Below, one piece after another: positions 22,120-31,545 of a stretch of DNA of 64,000 nucleotides (the first letter of the stretch is position 1; each line of letters opens with the position of its first letter). A program made the translations under genes and the position numbers. Source of the stretch: Solwaraspora sp. WMMD406 (GTDB lineage Bacteria; Actinomycetota; Actinomycetes; Mycobacteriales; Micromonosporaceae); the NCBI RefSeq assembly GCF_029626025.1, contig NZ_JARUBF010000001.1, positions 1,426,001-1,490,000 on the forward strand. The letters run 5' to 3'. Below the pieces are notes generated by a model, which worked only from the letters and a program-made list of their open reading frames with translations, made no database searches and had not been told where the DNA came from.

Positions 22120-24047
22120 CGAGTTACCTCCAGTTCACCGGCTTGCACGACGATCCGCAGGACCAGGTCGCCGCCCCCGGCGCCGTCCTGGCCGAGGTCC
22201 GACACCGTCCGGGCCGGTTGTTCGAATCCGTCCCACCGTTCGCCGAGCACCTCCGCCGAACCGGCCTTGATTTCGGCCTCCACCCGTACGTCGACGTCCG
22301 GCGGGAGCTGGACCCACAGCTTGCCGAACGACATGCTCGCCGTGACGTCGGCTCGTTCGCCGGTGAAGTCGACGTTGCGCAGATCCAGGAACGCGTCGCC
22401 GAACGACGACTCGTACCGGGGCGCGATCAGCTCGTAGCTGGCTGGCCGCCAGGTCACCGGGTCGTTCGCGCGGTGGTTGACCGACTCGGCGATGCTGGAG
22501 ACCCCCAGCGCCGCAGCGGCCACCAGACCGAGCGCGATCAGCCAACGGGCCCGGCCGAACCATGCGCCGACCAGCAACCCGAGCGCGATGGTGGCGAGCA
22601 CGGCCGCGAAGTACGCCGACGGTGGGGTCGGTGTGGCGTCGGTCAGATCGAGTACGGTGACCAGCCCCAACGCCACGAAGATCATCGAGAAGGTGGCCGC
22701 GCCCAGCCGGGACCTCTCCTTGGGCGGCCGAGGTGGCGGTGGCGTCGCCGGTAGCACCGGGGGCACCATCGGTGGCGTGGCGTACGCGGGCTGCGTCGTG
22801 CGGCCGGCGTACGGGCCGTACGGGGCGAACGGCGCCCGATAGCCAGGCTGGCCGCCAGCCGGCGGAGCCGAGGTCATCGGGGGCGTCGCCCCGGGCATCG
22901 CCGCGCCCACCGGTGCCGGCCCGGGCCAGCGCGGCGGTACGCCGGTCGACGGCGGCTGGGGGAGTCCGCCAGGTGGGAAACCACTCGGCGTCGGAGGCGT
23001 CGGCGCGGGCTGCCCCGCCGCGCCCGGTGGCGGGTAGGTACCCGGCGCGGGCCACTGACCAGGCGGGTAGCCAGGTGGCGCGGCGGTCGCGGCCGGTGCC
23101 GAGGCGTACCCCGGTCGCCAGGTCGGATAGCTAGGCCCGGCCGGACCGGACGGGACGTACTGGCCGGTGGGGTTGGTGGGGCTCGCGGGATCAGCCTGCC
23201 CGGACGGGCCGAAGGCGCCAGCGGTGCCGAACGGCGGCGAGGCGCTGTCCTGGGTGTTGTTGCTGTTGCGGTTGAGCAACAGTACGCCACCGATCAGGAC
23301 CGCCGATCCGAGCAGGACCGCCCGGAATCCGTCGGTGACGATGAAGGCGAACATGACGGCGACGAGGATTCCCAGGACCAGCACGGTGACCGGGGACATG
23401 CTGGACCGGCCACGGCCGAGCATGCTCTCCACCGGGGAGGCGGTGTCGCCCTCGCTCGGGGTGGCCAGCCAGACGGCCAGGTAGACCAGAATTCCGATGC
23501 CGCCGAAGAAGCCCAGTACGGCGAGGAGGACCCGCCACAGGATCGGATCGGTGTTCGTGGCCCGGCCGATCGCCGCGCACACGCCCGCCAGGTACCGCCC
23601 GTGGCGTGGCCGGACCAGCCCGTACCGGGAGGTGAAGCCGCCTGGTGGTGGCGGTGGCGGTGGCGGATATCCCCAGCCGGCCCCCGACGGCCCCGGACCG
23701 GTGTCGGAAGCACCCGGTGCCGGCCCGTCGTCCGGTGCCGGCCCGTCGTCCGGTGCCGGCCCGTCGTCCGGTGCTGGCCCGTCGTCCGGTGCTGGCCCGT
23801 CGTCCGGTGCTGGCCCGTCGTCCGGTGCGGATGCGTCCTGTGGTGCTGGTGCGTCTTGCGGTGCTGGTGTCTCCTGCGGTGCCGGTGTCTCCTGCGGCGC
23901 GGGTCGATCGTCGTCGGGTGCCGGCCCCTCGTCCGGCGCGGATCGTCCGGTGTCGGTGGGCCGCGGATCGCCGCTGCCGGGCGAGGGCGCACCGTCGTTG
24001 TCGGTCGGCTTCGCCGGACCCCGGGGTTCGGCCGCGTCATCGGTCAT
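22116..24047 (-). CDS. PspC-domain protein with LiaF-like C-terminal domain
   Basis: About 643 residues. It has a disordered acidic/Pro N terminus with tandem DDGPAP units, a PspC domain (about 165-225: RPRHGRYLAGVCAAIGRATNTDPILWRVLLAVLGFFGGIGILVYLAVWLAT), further helices, a long Pro/Gly/Tyr-rich linker, two more membrane helices, and a C-terminal beta-rich domain (SFGDAFLDLRNVDFTG ... VQLPPDVDVRVEAEIKAGSAEVLG) like the LiaF/DUF1707-DUF2154 adhesin-like fold. The ATG at 24047 is chosen; frame upstream is non-homologous. It diverges from the PspC histidine kinase at 24184, suggesting joint regulation of a membrane-stress response as in LiaFSR systems. Confidence 0.85.
   Translation of the reverse strand: MTDDAAEPRGPAKPTDNDGAPSPGSGDPRPTDTGRSAPDEGPAPDDDRPAPQETPAPQETPAPQDAPAPQDASAPDDGPAPDDGPAPDDGPAPDDGPAPDDGPAPDDGPAPGASDTGPGPSGAGWGYPPPPPPPPGGFTSRYGLVRPRHGRYLAGVCAAIGRATNTDPILWRVLLAVLGFFGGIGILVYLAVWLATPSEGDTASPVESMLGRGRSSMSPVTVLVLGILVAVMFAFIVTDGFRAVLLGSAVLIGGVLLLNRNSNNTQDSASPPFGTAGAFGPSGQADPASPTNPTGQYVPSGPAGPSYPTWRPGYASAPAATAAPPGYPPGQWPAPGTYPPPGAAGQPAPTPPTPSGFPPGGLPQPPSTGVPPRWPGPAPVGAAMPGATPPMTSAPPAGGQPGYRAPFAPYGPYAGRTTQPAYATPPMVPPVLPATPPPPRPPKERSRLGAATFSMIFVALGLVTVLDLTDATPTPPSAYFAAVLATIALGLLVGAWFGRARWLIALGLVAAAALGVSSIAESVNHRANDPVTWRPASYELIAPRYESSFGDAFLDLRNVDFTGERADVTASMSFGKLWVQLPPDVDVRVEAEIKAGSAEVLGERWDGFEQPARTVSDLGQDGAGGGDLVLRIVVQAGELEVTR
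23716..23823 (-). repeat. Six-copy 18-bp minisatellite encoding DDGPAP
   Basis: Six head-to-tail units of ggtgccggcccgtcgtcc (variants with gct) run from 23716 to 23823 inside the PspC gene. A single variable base in each unit separates three older and three younger copies. Copy changes keep the frame. Confidence 0.93.
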
Positions 24048-24183
24048 ACCGTGATGGTGCTCGCCGAGCGGCCCGACCGGCGTCGGGAATCGACCCTGAA
24101 CCCACCCTGAGAAACCCGGCGGCAATGTCGGGGACGTCCCCGTGGTCACCGCCTCCCACCACGTGTGACGATCGGAGCCGCTG

Positions 24184-25521
24184 GTGACCACACCAGGCGA
24201 GGGGGCGGTACGGAGGGAGACGGCGATCACCACCGTCATCGAGCAACCACGGCTGTACCGCAGCCGGGAGCAGCGGGTGGTGGCCGGAGTGGCCGCCGGG
24301 ATCGCCCGTCACCTGCGGCTTCCGGTCGTCGGCGTCCGGGTGGCCTTCGTGGTCCTGCTCGGGTTCAGCGGCCTCGGTGTGCTGCTCTACGCCGCCTTCT
24401 GGGCGGTCGTTCCGCCGGCCACCGCCGGCCCGCCGAAACGGCGGAACCTGGCCGAGTTGCTGCCGTTCGTGGCGATCGGCCTCGGCGTACTGCTGCTGCA
24501 GGTGATGGTCTTCGGTTCCACCGGGGTGAGTGCGACCGCTGGTTGGCTGGTCGCGATCATCGCGGTCGGCGCGGGCATCATCTGGCACCAGTCGGCCCCG
24601 GAGCGGCGACGGATGTGGAGTCAGACACTGCCGCAGGTGCCCTGGCTCGGCGCGGTCGTCGAGGAGAGCGACCGCCGCGCGTTCCTGCTGCGGTTCATCG
24701 GCGGCGGGTTGCTGGTGGCGGTCGGTGTGATCGGGGTGGCGGCGGTCTACTCGCCGCGGGGCAACTTCGCGGCGGTCGTCAACGGGGTGATCTTCGCCCT
24801 GGTCGGGCTGGCCGGGGTCGGTGTGGTCACCGCCCCGGTGCTGTGGCGGACCTTCAACCAGTTGCGCGCCGAGCGGGAGGCCCGGGTCCGGGAACAGGAA
24901 CGGGCCGAGCTCGCCGCGATGATCCACGACCAGGTCCTGCACACCCTCGCGCTGATCCAGCGCAACGCCGCCGACCCCAAGACGGTCCAGCGGCTGGCCC
25001 GAGGGCAGGAGCGTACCTTGCGGAACTGGCTGTACAAGCCGACGGCTTCGCCGACCGAACGGTTCGCCGCGGCGTTGGAACAGGTGGCGGCCGAGGTGGA
25101 GGACACGTTCGGGCTCAGCGTCGAGGCGGTCGTGGTCGGCGATCACGCCACCGACGAACGGGTCGGGGCGCTGGTGGCCGCGACCAGGGAGGCGTTGGTC
25201 AACGCGGCCCGGCACGCCGGAGTCGGCACCGTGTCGCTGTACGCCGAGGCCGAGCCGGAACAGTTGAGTGTCTTCGTCCGGGACCGGGGGGCGGGGTTCG
25301 ACCTGAATCAAATCGAGGAGCATCGACACGGGGTGCGTGGCTCGATCATCGGCCGGATGCGCCGGCACGGCGGGCGAGCGGAGATCATCAGCGCGGTCGG
25401 CGAAGGCACCGAGGTCCGCCTCACCATGCCGCTCGACCGGCGGGCCAGGCGGGAAGCCGACAATGGTCCGGCCACAGCCGGACAGTCCGCGCGGGACAGC
25501 GGACCAGCCAGCGGTCCGTGA
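24184..25521 (+). CDS. PspC-domain sensor histidine kinase (NarL/LiaS type)
   Basis: 445-residue kinase. An N-terminal PspC domain (about 24-80, RSREQRVVAGVAAGIARHLRLP ... GLGVLLYAAFWAVVPP) replaces a classical sensor and is followed by several membrane helices up to about 220. The HisKA_3-type dimerisation helix contains phospho-acceptor H248 in MIHDQVLHTLALIQ. The ATPase domain has the N box REALVNAARHAG and G boxes DRGAGFD and GSIIGRMRRHGG. GGAG upstream supports the GTG at 24184. It is followed by its response regulator and diverges from a LiaF-like PspC protein, so this is probably a LiaRS/PspC envelope-stress two-component system. Confidence 0.92.
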   Translation: MTTPGEGAVRRETAITTVIEQPRLYRSREQRVVAGVAAGIARHLRLPVVGVRVAFVVLLGFSGLGVLLYAAFWAVVPPATAGPPKRRNLAELLPFVAIGLGVLLLQVMVFGSTGVSATAGWLVAIIAVGAGIIWHQSAPERRRMWSQTLPQVPWLGAVVEESDRRAFLLRFIGGGLLVAVGVIGVAAVYSPRGNFAAVVNGVIFALVGLAGVGVVTAPVLWRTFNQLRAEREARVREQERAELAAMIHDQVLHTLALIQRNAADPKTVQRLARGQERTLRNWLYKPTASPTERFAAALEQVAAEVEDTFGLSVEAVVVGDHATDERVGALVAATREALVNAARHAGVGTVSLYAEAEPEQLSVFVRDRGAGFDLNQIEEHRHGVRGSIIGRMRRHGGRAEIISAVGEGTEVRLTMPLDRRARREADNGPATAGQSARDSGPASGP

Positions 25522-25548
25522 CCAGGCGTACGGGAGAGGATGGGCGAG

Positions 25549-26253
25549 ATGTCGGAACCGACCACGAGTCAGTCGACCGGCGGGGGGTCTGCCTCGGAGG
25601 GCGGGCGTCGGCTGCGGGTCTTCCTGGTCGACGACCACGCGATGTTCCGGGCCGGGGTACGCGCCGAGCTCGGCGCCCACGTGGACGTGATCGGTGAGGC
25701 GAGCACGGTCACCGAGGCGATCAGCAAGATCGTCGCGACCAGCCCGGACGTCGTACTGCTGGACGTGCACATGCCTGACGGCGGTGGCCGGGCGGTGCTG
25801 GACGCGGTGCTGCGTGGTTCCGGCGACCGGCCGGCGGTGCGGTTCCTGGCGTTGAGCGTGTCGGACGCGGCGGAGGACGTGATCGGTCTGATCCGGGCGG
25901 GAGCCCGTGGGTACGTGACCAAGACGATCTCCCCGGAGGACCTGGCCTCGGCGATCCACCGGGTGGCGGACGGGGACGCGGTGTTCAGCCCGCGACTGGC
26001 CGGGTTCGTGCTGGACGCGTTCGCGTCCCGACCGGACGCGCCGGTGGTGGATCCGGAGTTGGACCTGCTGACCAACCGGGAGCGTGAGGTGCTGCGGCTG
26101 CTCGCCCGTGGTTACGCGTACAAGGAGATCGCCCGAGAGTTGTTCATTTCGATCAAGACGGTCGAAACGCACGTATCCAACGTGCTGCGCAAGCTCCAGA
26201 TGTCGAACCGGTACGAACTATCCAGATGGGCAGCCGATCGTCGGCTCATCTGA
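25549..26253 (+). CDS. LuxR/NarL-family response regulator
   Basis: 234-residue regulator. The receiver domain (about 21-140) carries the acidic pocket D28-D29, phosphorylation site D72 in LLDVHMPDG, the conserved Thr/Ser region FLALSVSD and K in YVTKTISPED. The LuxR-type DNA-binding domain (about 168-230) shows LTNREREVLRLLARGYAYKEIARELFISIKTVETHVSNVLRKL. The ATG at 25549 is preferred to 25540 because ggagagg lies about 10 nt before it. Cognate to the kinase 28 nt upstream; target genes are not visible here but the divergent PspC operon is a likely one. Confidence 0.95.
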   Translation: MSEPTTSQSTGGGSASEGGRRLRVFLVDDHAMFRAGVRAELGAHVDVIGEASTVTEAISKIVATSPDVVLLDVHMPDGGGRAVLDAVLRGSGDRPAVRFLALSVSDAAEDVIGLIRAGARGYVTKTISPEDLASAIHRVADGDAVFSPRLAGFVLDAFASRPDAPVVDPELDLLTNREREVLRLLARGYAYKEIARELFISIKTVETHVSNVLRKLQMSNRYELSRWAADRRLI

Positions 26254-26704
26254 CCGTTCGTCGGACTTGCTCGATCTCCCGGATGGTGGGAACCTGATGG
26301 CGGCCCACCGAGCTGACGCTCCTGATCGACCCGGTTCTGGAGTGACCTGCTGAGGTTGGCCGCAACCCGGGTTTTACAAACCGGCAATTGCTGTCGTATC
26401 CGACAGCCGGTCGTCTCGGGCAAGTGGTAACTCTCCGTATTAACTTGACATCCAATCGTGACGGGGGGCTCGCGGGCAACGTCACACCAGGGGTCTCCTA
26501 CTCCGTGGTAACCAGGGTTGTAGAGTGGTCCGATGCCCAGGTCAGAGCGGTTTCGAGGCGAGGTCGAAGGATCTCGATCGGCGTATCGGCACCGTCCCGG
26601 CCGCGTATCGGCTTGATAACGGCACCTTCACGCAACGGGCTACCTGGTGTCACAGTGTCAGTCACCTCACAACCCCCCCGTGAGCGCCCTGAGGAGGCTC
26701 TCCC
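26254..26704 (+). other. 451-nt intergenic region before the peptide ABC operon
   Basis: No credible gene is present. It contains TTGACA at 26445-26450 without a convincing -10 at the right spacing, a TAGAGT box at 26521-26526, a GTGAC...GTCAC inverted pair around 26458-26485, and a strong ribosome binding site gaggagg at 26691-26697 for the downstream lipoprotein gene. It probably carries the promoter of the transporter operon. Confidence 0.5.
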
Positions 26705-28339
26705 ATGCGTGGGAAATCCCTAAAGGTGGCGGTCGCAGCGACCGCCATCGCTCTGTTCGCCACCGCTTGCAGTAGCGACAGCGGAGAGACCACGGAGAAC
26801 GACTCCGGCGGTGATCTTCGTATCTACGCTTCGGAGCCGGCTTTCCTGCTGCCGTCCGCTGGCGACGACGAGCCGTCCATCCTGGTCATCCGCCAGCTCT
26901 ACCGCGGTCTGGTGAAGTACAACGCCGAGACCGGCGAGCCCGAGAACGACCTGGCCGAGTCGATCGAGTCCGAGGACAACACGACCTGGACGATCACGCT
27001 CAAGGACGGCTACACCTTCGACAACGGAGAGCCCGTCAACGCCGACGCCTTCATCCGTAGCTGGAACTTCACCGCGTACGGGCCGAACGCCCAGAACAAC
27101 GCGTACTTCATGAAGCGCATCGCCGGCATCGACGAGGTCTCTCTCGGCGAGGACCCGGACGGCGACGGCCCGCAGGAAGCTCCGGCTCCGGTCGCCGAGG
27201 AGCTGTCCGGTCTGCAGAAGGTCGACGACCTGACCTTCACCGTCGAGCTGAAGGCGCCGTTCTCCGGCTTCCCGGCGATCGTCGGCTACTCCGGCTTCTT
27301 CCCGATGGCCGAGGCCTGCGTCGCCGACACCGACGCCTGCAACGAGACGCCGATCGGCAACGGCCCGTACCAGATGGACGGTTCGTGGCAGCACGACGTC
27401 AGCATCACGCTGACCCGTAGCGAGACCTGGGCCGGCGAGGACAAGGGCGCCGCCGACACCCTCTCCTACAAGATCTACGCCGATGTGGACGCCGGCTACG
27501 CCGCCTTCCAGTCCGGCGAGCTCGACGTCATGTACACCGTCCCGCCGGCCCGGTACGCCGAAGCCAAGGCGCAGTACGGCGACCGGATGTACGAGGCCCC
27601 GGGCGACAGCTTCACCTACGTCGGATTCCCGCTGTACAACGAGAACTTCGCCGACAAGCGGGTCCGCCAGGCGTTCTCGCTCGCGCTCGACCGGCAGGGC
27701 ATCATCGACGCCGTCTTCGACGGCCGGTTCACCCCGGCCGAGGGCATCGTGGCCCCGACCTTCGACGGTTACCGTCCGGGCGTCTGCGAGTACTGCACCC
27801 AGGACATCGAGCGGGCGAAGGAGCTGCTGGCCGAGGCCGGTGGCTGGCAGGGCGGTCCGTTGGAGCTCTGGGCGAACGCCGGTGCCGGTCACGACCAGTG
27901 GCTGCAGGCCGTTGGTGACCAGATCAAGGCCGCGCTCGGCATCGACTACACCCTGCGGGTCAACCTGCAGTTCCCTGAGTACCTGGCCACCGCCGACGAC
28001 AAGCAGTTCACCGGTCCGTTCCGGCTCGGCTGGGGCCCGGACTACCCGGTGGTGGAGACCTACCTCCAGCCGTTGTACGGCACCGGATCGGGCAGCAACA
28101 ACTCCGGCTACTCCAACCCCGAGTTCGACGCGCTGATCACCCAGGGCGACTCGGCCGAGAACCTCGAGGCGGCGATCCCCTTCTACAACCAGGCCGAAGA
28201 CCTGATCGTCGAGGACCTGCCGGTCATCCCGATGTGGTTCGGCAAGGTCGCCGCGCTGTACAGCGAGAACGTCGACGAGTTCTACTGGAACAAGATCTCG
28301 GACGCCGAGTACGGCAAGATCACGCTCAACAACGCCTGA
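26705..28339 (+). CDS. Peptide/oligopeptide ABC transporter substrate-binding lipoprotein
   Basis: 544-residue solute-binding protein of family 5 (DppA/OppA type). The signal peptide ends in a clear lipobox (LFATAC, Cys22), so the mature protein is lipid-anchored outside the cytoplasmic membrane. Family features include the early YRGLVKYNAETGEPENDLAES, the family 5 signature region FDNGEPVNADAFIRSWNF, and RVRQAFSLALDRQGIIDAVFDG. It delivers peptides to the permeases encoded next. A GAGGAGG site precedes the ATG. A strong hairpin lies between it and the permease genes, consistent with higher expression of the binding protein. Exact ligand unknown. Confidence 0.93.
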   Translation: MRGKSLKVAVAATAIALFATACSSDSGETTENDSGGDLRIYASEPAFLLPSAGDDEPSILVIRQLYRGLVKYNAETGEPENDLAESIESEDNTTWTITLKDGYTFDNGEPVNADAFIRSWNFTAYGPNAQNNAYFMKRIAGIDEVSLGEDPDGDGPQEAPAPVAEELSGLQKVDDLTFTVELKAPFSGFPAIVGYSGFFPMAEACVADTDACNETPIGNGPYQMDGSWQHDVSITLTRSETWAGEDKGAADTLSYKIYADVDAGYAAFQSGELDVMYTVPPARYAEAKAQYGDRMYEAPGDSFTYVGFPLYNENFADKRVRQAFSLALDRQGIIDAVFDGRFTPAEGIVAPTFDGYRPGVCEYCTQDIERAKELLAEAGGWQGGPLELWANAGAGHDQWLQAVGDQIKAALGIDYTLRVNLQFPEYLATADDKQFTGPFRLGWGPDYPVVETYLQPLYGTGSGSNNSGYSNPEFDALITQGDSAENLEAAIPFYNQAEDLIVEDLPVIPMWFGKVAALYSENVDEFYWNKISDAEYGKITLNNA

Positions 28340-28372
28340 TTCCGCAGGTCTGACTGATCAAGTCGTAACGCG

Positions 28373-28417
28373 ACGTGGCGGCAGCAGGCTCCCATAAGGA
28401 GCCTGTTGCCGCCACGT
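28373..28417 (+). terminator. Long intra-operon hairpin after the binding-protein gene
   Basis: A 20-bp stem (acgtggcggcagcaggctcc, one G-U pair) with a 5-nt loop cataa, followed by ttta. Placed between the substrate-binding gene and the permease gene, it can act as a partial terminator and as a 3' stabiliser of the short mRNA. Confidence 0.82.
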
Positions 28418-28442
28418 TTAGCGCCGAGAGGAGACCCCCGTC

Positions 28443-29450
28443 ATGGGGCGCTACGTCATCAGACGGTTGCTCCAGTTCATTCCCACCATGCTGGGCACCC
28501 TGTTTCTGCTTCACTACGTGACGTCGGTGGGCATCCAGTTCAGCGGTAACCCGGTCCGGGCGCTGTTCGGCGACCGGCGGCCGACCGATTCCCAGCTCGC
28601 CGCCCTGACCGAGAAGCTCGGCTACGACGACCCCTGCCTGAGTCAGCCGTTCAACCCGTGTCTGCAGCTGTTCGGCGAGCGACTGTTCGGCATGCTGCAA
28701 GGTGACTTCGGCATCGACCTGCGGCAGCGAGCGGTCACCGACATCGTCGCGACGGCCATCCCACACACCATCAAGTTGGTCCTGATCGCGATCATCTTCC
28801 AGGCGATCGTCGGGATCGCCGCCGGCACGCTGGCCGGACTGCGCAGCGGCAGCTTCTGGGACTACCTGGTGAAGATCTCCACGGTCCTCGTCATCTCGGT
28901 GCCGATCTTCGTGCTCGGCGTGATCGTGCGGGAGTACGTCGGTGTCAAGTTCGGCAACGAACTACGGGACATGGACTGGGTTCCCGAGCTGATATCGCGA
29001 GGCGTGTTCAGCGCCGGGTTCAAAGTGGAATATCCGTTCGCCAGCCTGATCATCCCTGGTCTGGTGCTCGGCGCCACCTCGCTGGCGACGACTGCCCGGC
29101 TGACCCGGACCAGCATCCTGGAGAACATCCGGGCCGACTACGTGCGGACCGCCAAAGCGAAGGGCCTGGCCAACAAGCGGGTCATCGGGGTGCACACCCT
29201 GCGAAACTCGCTGATCCCGGTGGTCACGCTGCTCGGTGTGGACATCGGCGCGCTGATGGGCGGCGCGGTCGTCACCGAACGGATCTTCAACGTACGAGGG
29301 ATCGGCTCCGAGGTCGCCCAGTCGGCGACCAGCGGTGAGGCTCCGGTGGCGATCGGCATCGTCACCATGTTGGTGCTCGTCTTCCTGGTGGCCAACCTGC
29401 TCGTCGACCTGCTCTACGCGGTGCTCGACCCGAGGATCCGCTATGAGTGA
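28443..29450 (+). CDS. Peptide ABC transporter permease (DppB/OppB type)
   Basis: 335-residue inner-membrane permease. It opens with the family N terminus GRYVIRRLLQFIPTMLGTLFLLHYV, has about six membrane helices, and bears the ATPase-docking EAA loop YVRTAKAKGLANKRVIGVHTLRNSLIPVV. The extra-cytoplasmic loop at about 40-90 is longer than in E. coli DppB and contains two Cys residues. It forms a heterodimer with the product of the next gene. ATG start with gagaggag-like purines upstream. Confidence 0.95.
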   Translation: MGRYVIRRLLQFIPTMLGTLFLLHYVTSVGIQFSGNPVRALFGDRRPTDSQLAALTEKLGYDDPCLSQPFNPCLQLFGERLFGMLQGDFGIDLRQRAVTDIVATAIPHTIKLVLIAIIFQAIVGIAAGTLAGLRSGSFWDYLVKISTVLVISVPIFVLGVIVREYVGVKFGNELRDMDWVPELISRGVFSAGFKVEYPFASLIIPGLVLGATSLATTARLTRTSILENIRADYVRTAKAKGLANKRVIGVHTLRNSLIPVVTLLGVDIGALMGGAVVTERIFNVRGIGSEVAQSATSGEAPVAIGIVTMLVLVFLVANLLVDLLYAVLDPRIRYE

Positions 29451-29518
29451 TCGCACCCGTCCATCCAGCACGGCCCCGCAACGGATCTGCGGTGGTCCGA
29501 GCGTAGTGAGGTGGCACC

Positions 29519-30493
29519 ATGAGTGACCCGACCAGCGGCGTGGCGGCGTCGTCCACCGGGGAGCCCCCGACCAACGGGGAGCCCGCGACCGGCGCGCCAC
29601 AGACCACGCCACCGCCGGCCGATCCGGCCAAGGCAGCCAAGCCGGAACGAAACGCCAGCCTCTGGGCCGACGCCCGGCGGCAGTTGTTGCGCAACCCGAT
29701 CTTCCTCGCCGCGTCGCTCTACCTGCTCGCGGTGGGATCGATGGCCGCTGTCCCCCGGCTCTGGACCAGCCAGGATCCGGGCGACTGCAACGTGCAGCGG
29801 AGCCGGACACCACCGAGCGGCGACCACCCGTTCGGGTTCAACAACCTCGGCTGCGACTACTACGCGCACGCGATCTACGGCGCCCAGCCGTCTCTGCGGA
29901 TCGCCATCTTCGCCACCCTGGGCATCGTCCTGCTCGGTGGTGCCGCCGGGCTGCTCTCGGGCTACTTCGGCGGCTGGACCGACGCGATCATCTCCCGGAT
30001 CGTCGACATCTTCTTCTCGCTGCCGTTCCTGCTCGGCGCGATCGTCTTCCTCACGGTGATCAAGCAGCAGAACGTCTGGACGCTCACCGCCGTGCTGGTG
30101 GTGCTCGGCTGGACCACGATCGCTCGGATCATGCGAGGCAGCGTGCTGTCGTCGAAAGGGCTGGACTACGTCCAAGCGGCCAAGGCGATGGGTGCGAGCC
30201 ACACGCGGCTGATGCTCCGGCACATCCTGCCCAACTCGGTAGCCCCGATGCTGGTCTACGCGACGATCGCGCTCGGCGCGTTCGTCTCCGCGGAAGCGAC
30301 GCTGACCTACCTCGGCGTCGGCCTGCAAGCTCCGGAGGAATCCTGGGGAATCATGATCTCGCAGCACCAGGTCTACTTCCTCGAAGACCCCTGGCTGCTG
30401 ATCTTCCCCTGCGGGCTGCTCGTCGGGACCGTACTGTCCTTCATCCTCATCGGCGACGCGCTACGCGACGCCCTCGACCCGAAGCTGCGGTGA
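29519..30493 (+). CDS. Peptide ABC transporter permease (DppC/OppC type)
   Basis: 324-residue partner permease. A hydrophilic Pro/Ala-rich N terminus (about 50 residues) precedes the usual OppC-type N-terminal domain (DARRQLLRNPIFLAASLYLL), five further helices, and the EAA loop YVQAAKAMGASHTRLMLRHILPNS. A glycine-proline turn PFGFNNLGCDYYAHAIYGAQPSL is characteristic. It lies 68 nt after the first permease and 8 nt before the first ATPase gene, so it belongs to the same operon. Confidence 0.95.
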   Translation: MSDPTSGVAASSTGEPPTNGEPATGAPQTTPPPADPAKAAKPERNASLWADARRQLLRNPIFLAASLYLLAVGSMAAVPRLWTSQDPGDCNVQRSRTPPSGDHPFGFNNLGCDYYAHAIYGAQPSLRIAIFATLGIVLLGGAAGLLSGYFGGWTDAIISRIVDIFFSLPFLLGAIVFLTVIKQQNVWTLTAVLVVLGWTTIARIMRGSVLSSKGLDYVQAAKAMGASHTRLMLRHILPNSVAPMLVYATIALGAFVSAEATLTYLGVGLQAPEESWGIMISQHQVYFLEDPWLLIFPCGLLVGTVLSFILIGDALRDALDPKLR

Positions 30494-30501
30494 GGCGAGC
30501 C

Positions 30502-31545
30502 ATGACGACGGACAAACAGATCACCGCCACCATCGACGCCCTGCCGGGACTCGACTCGAGCGCTCCGCCGCTCGAGGTCAAGGACCTGCAGGTCGAGTTC
30601 CGCACCCGGATCGGCGTCGCGCACGCGGTCAACGGGGTCAGCTTCTCCCTGCAGCCCGGTGAAACCCTGGCCATCCTGGGCGAATCCGGTTGCGGCAAGA
30701 GCGTGACGGCCCAGGCGATCATGGGGATCATCGACTCCCCGCCCGGGTACGTCACCGGCGGCGAGATCCGCTATCGCGGTGTCGACCTGCTCAAGCTGCC
30801 GGAGTCCCAGCGCCGCAAGATCCGGGCCAACCGGATCGCGATGATCTTCCAGGACGCGCTGTCCGCACTCAACCCGGTCTTCACCGTCGGATTCCAACTG
30901 GCCGAGCTGTTCCGCAAACACCGGGGCATGTCCCGGGCGGACAGCAAGGTCCGGGCGGTGGAACTGCTCGACATGGTGAAGATCCCGGCGGCCCGGCAGC
31001 GGGTGAGCGACTTCCCGCACCAGTTCTCCGGCGGCATGCGCCAGCGGGTGATGATCGCGATGGCGCTGGCCCTCGACCCCGAGGTGCTGATCGCCGACGA
31101 GCCGACCACCGCCCTCGACGTCACGGTGCAGGCGCAGGTCATGTCCCTGCTCGCCGAGCTGCAGCGGGAACGCAACATGGGCCTGGTGCTGATCACCCAC
31201 GACATGGGAGTGGTCGCCGACGTGGCGGACCGGATCTCGGTGATGTACGCCGGCCGGGTCGTCGAGGAAGCGCCGGTTCGCGACATCTACGGCTCGCCCG
31301 CGCACCCATACACCAAGGCCCTGCTGGAGTCGATTCCCCGGATCGACCTCAAAGGCCAGGAGCTGAACGTCATCCGAGGGTTGCCGCCGGCGTTGACGAA
31401 CATTCCGCCGGGCTGCTCGTTCAACCCGCGCTGCCGCTACGCGCAGGACGTCTGCCGGGCCGACCCGCCGCCGCCGCGCTACCAGGTGGCGCTGACGCGC
31501 ACCTCCGCCTGCCACTTCTGGAAGGAGGTCAAGGGCGATGAGTGA
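30502..31545 (+). CDS. Peptide ABC transporter ATP-binding protein (DppD/OppD type)
   Basis: ATPase subunit of about 347 residues. Walker A GESGCGKS, signature FSGGMRQRVMIAMAL, Walker B VLIADEPTTALDVT and the H-loop ITHDMGV are all intact. The C-terminal oligopeptide-binding extension has the cysteine set CSFNPRCRYA-x-DVC and a final Cys, as in OppD/DppD proteins that can carry an iron-sulfur centre. The ATG at 30502 is preferred over a GTG at 30490 that overlaps the previous stop, because ggtgagg gives a well-spaced ribosome binding site. Pairs with the next gene product. Confidence 0.94.
   Translation: MTTDKQITATIDALPGLDSSAPPLEVKDLQVEFRTRIGVAHAVNGVSFSLQPGETLAILGESGCGKSVTAQAIMGIIDSPPGYVTGGEIRYRGVDLLKLPESQRRKIRANRIAMIFQDALSALNPVFTVGFQLAELFRKHRGMSRADSKVRAVELLDMVKIPAARQRVSDFPHQFSGGMRQRVMIAMALALDPEVLIADEPTTALDVTVQAQVMSLLAELQRERNMGLVLITHDMGVVADVADRISVMYAGRVVEEAPVRDIYGSPAHPYTKALLESIPRIDLKGQELNVIRGLPPALTNIPPGCSFNPRCRYAQDVCRADPPPPRYQVALTRTSACHFWKEVKGDE

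Noticed and set aside
26388-26704. 111-codon frame in the intergenic region before the peptide importer
   Set aside because: Low complexity, no ribosome binding site, and its end overlaps the start of the well-supported lipoprotein gene.
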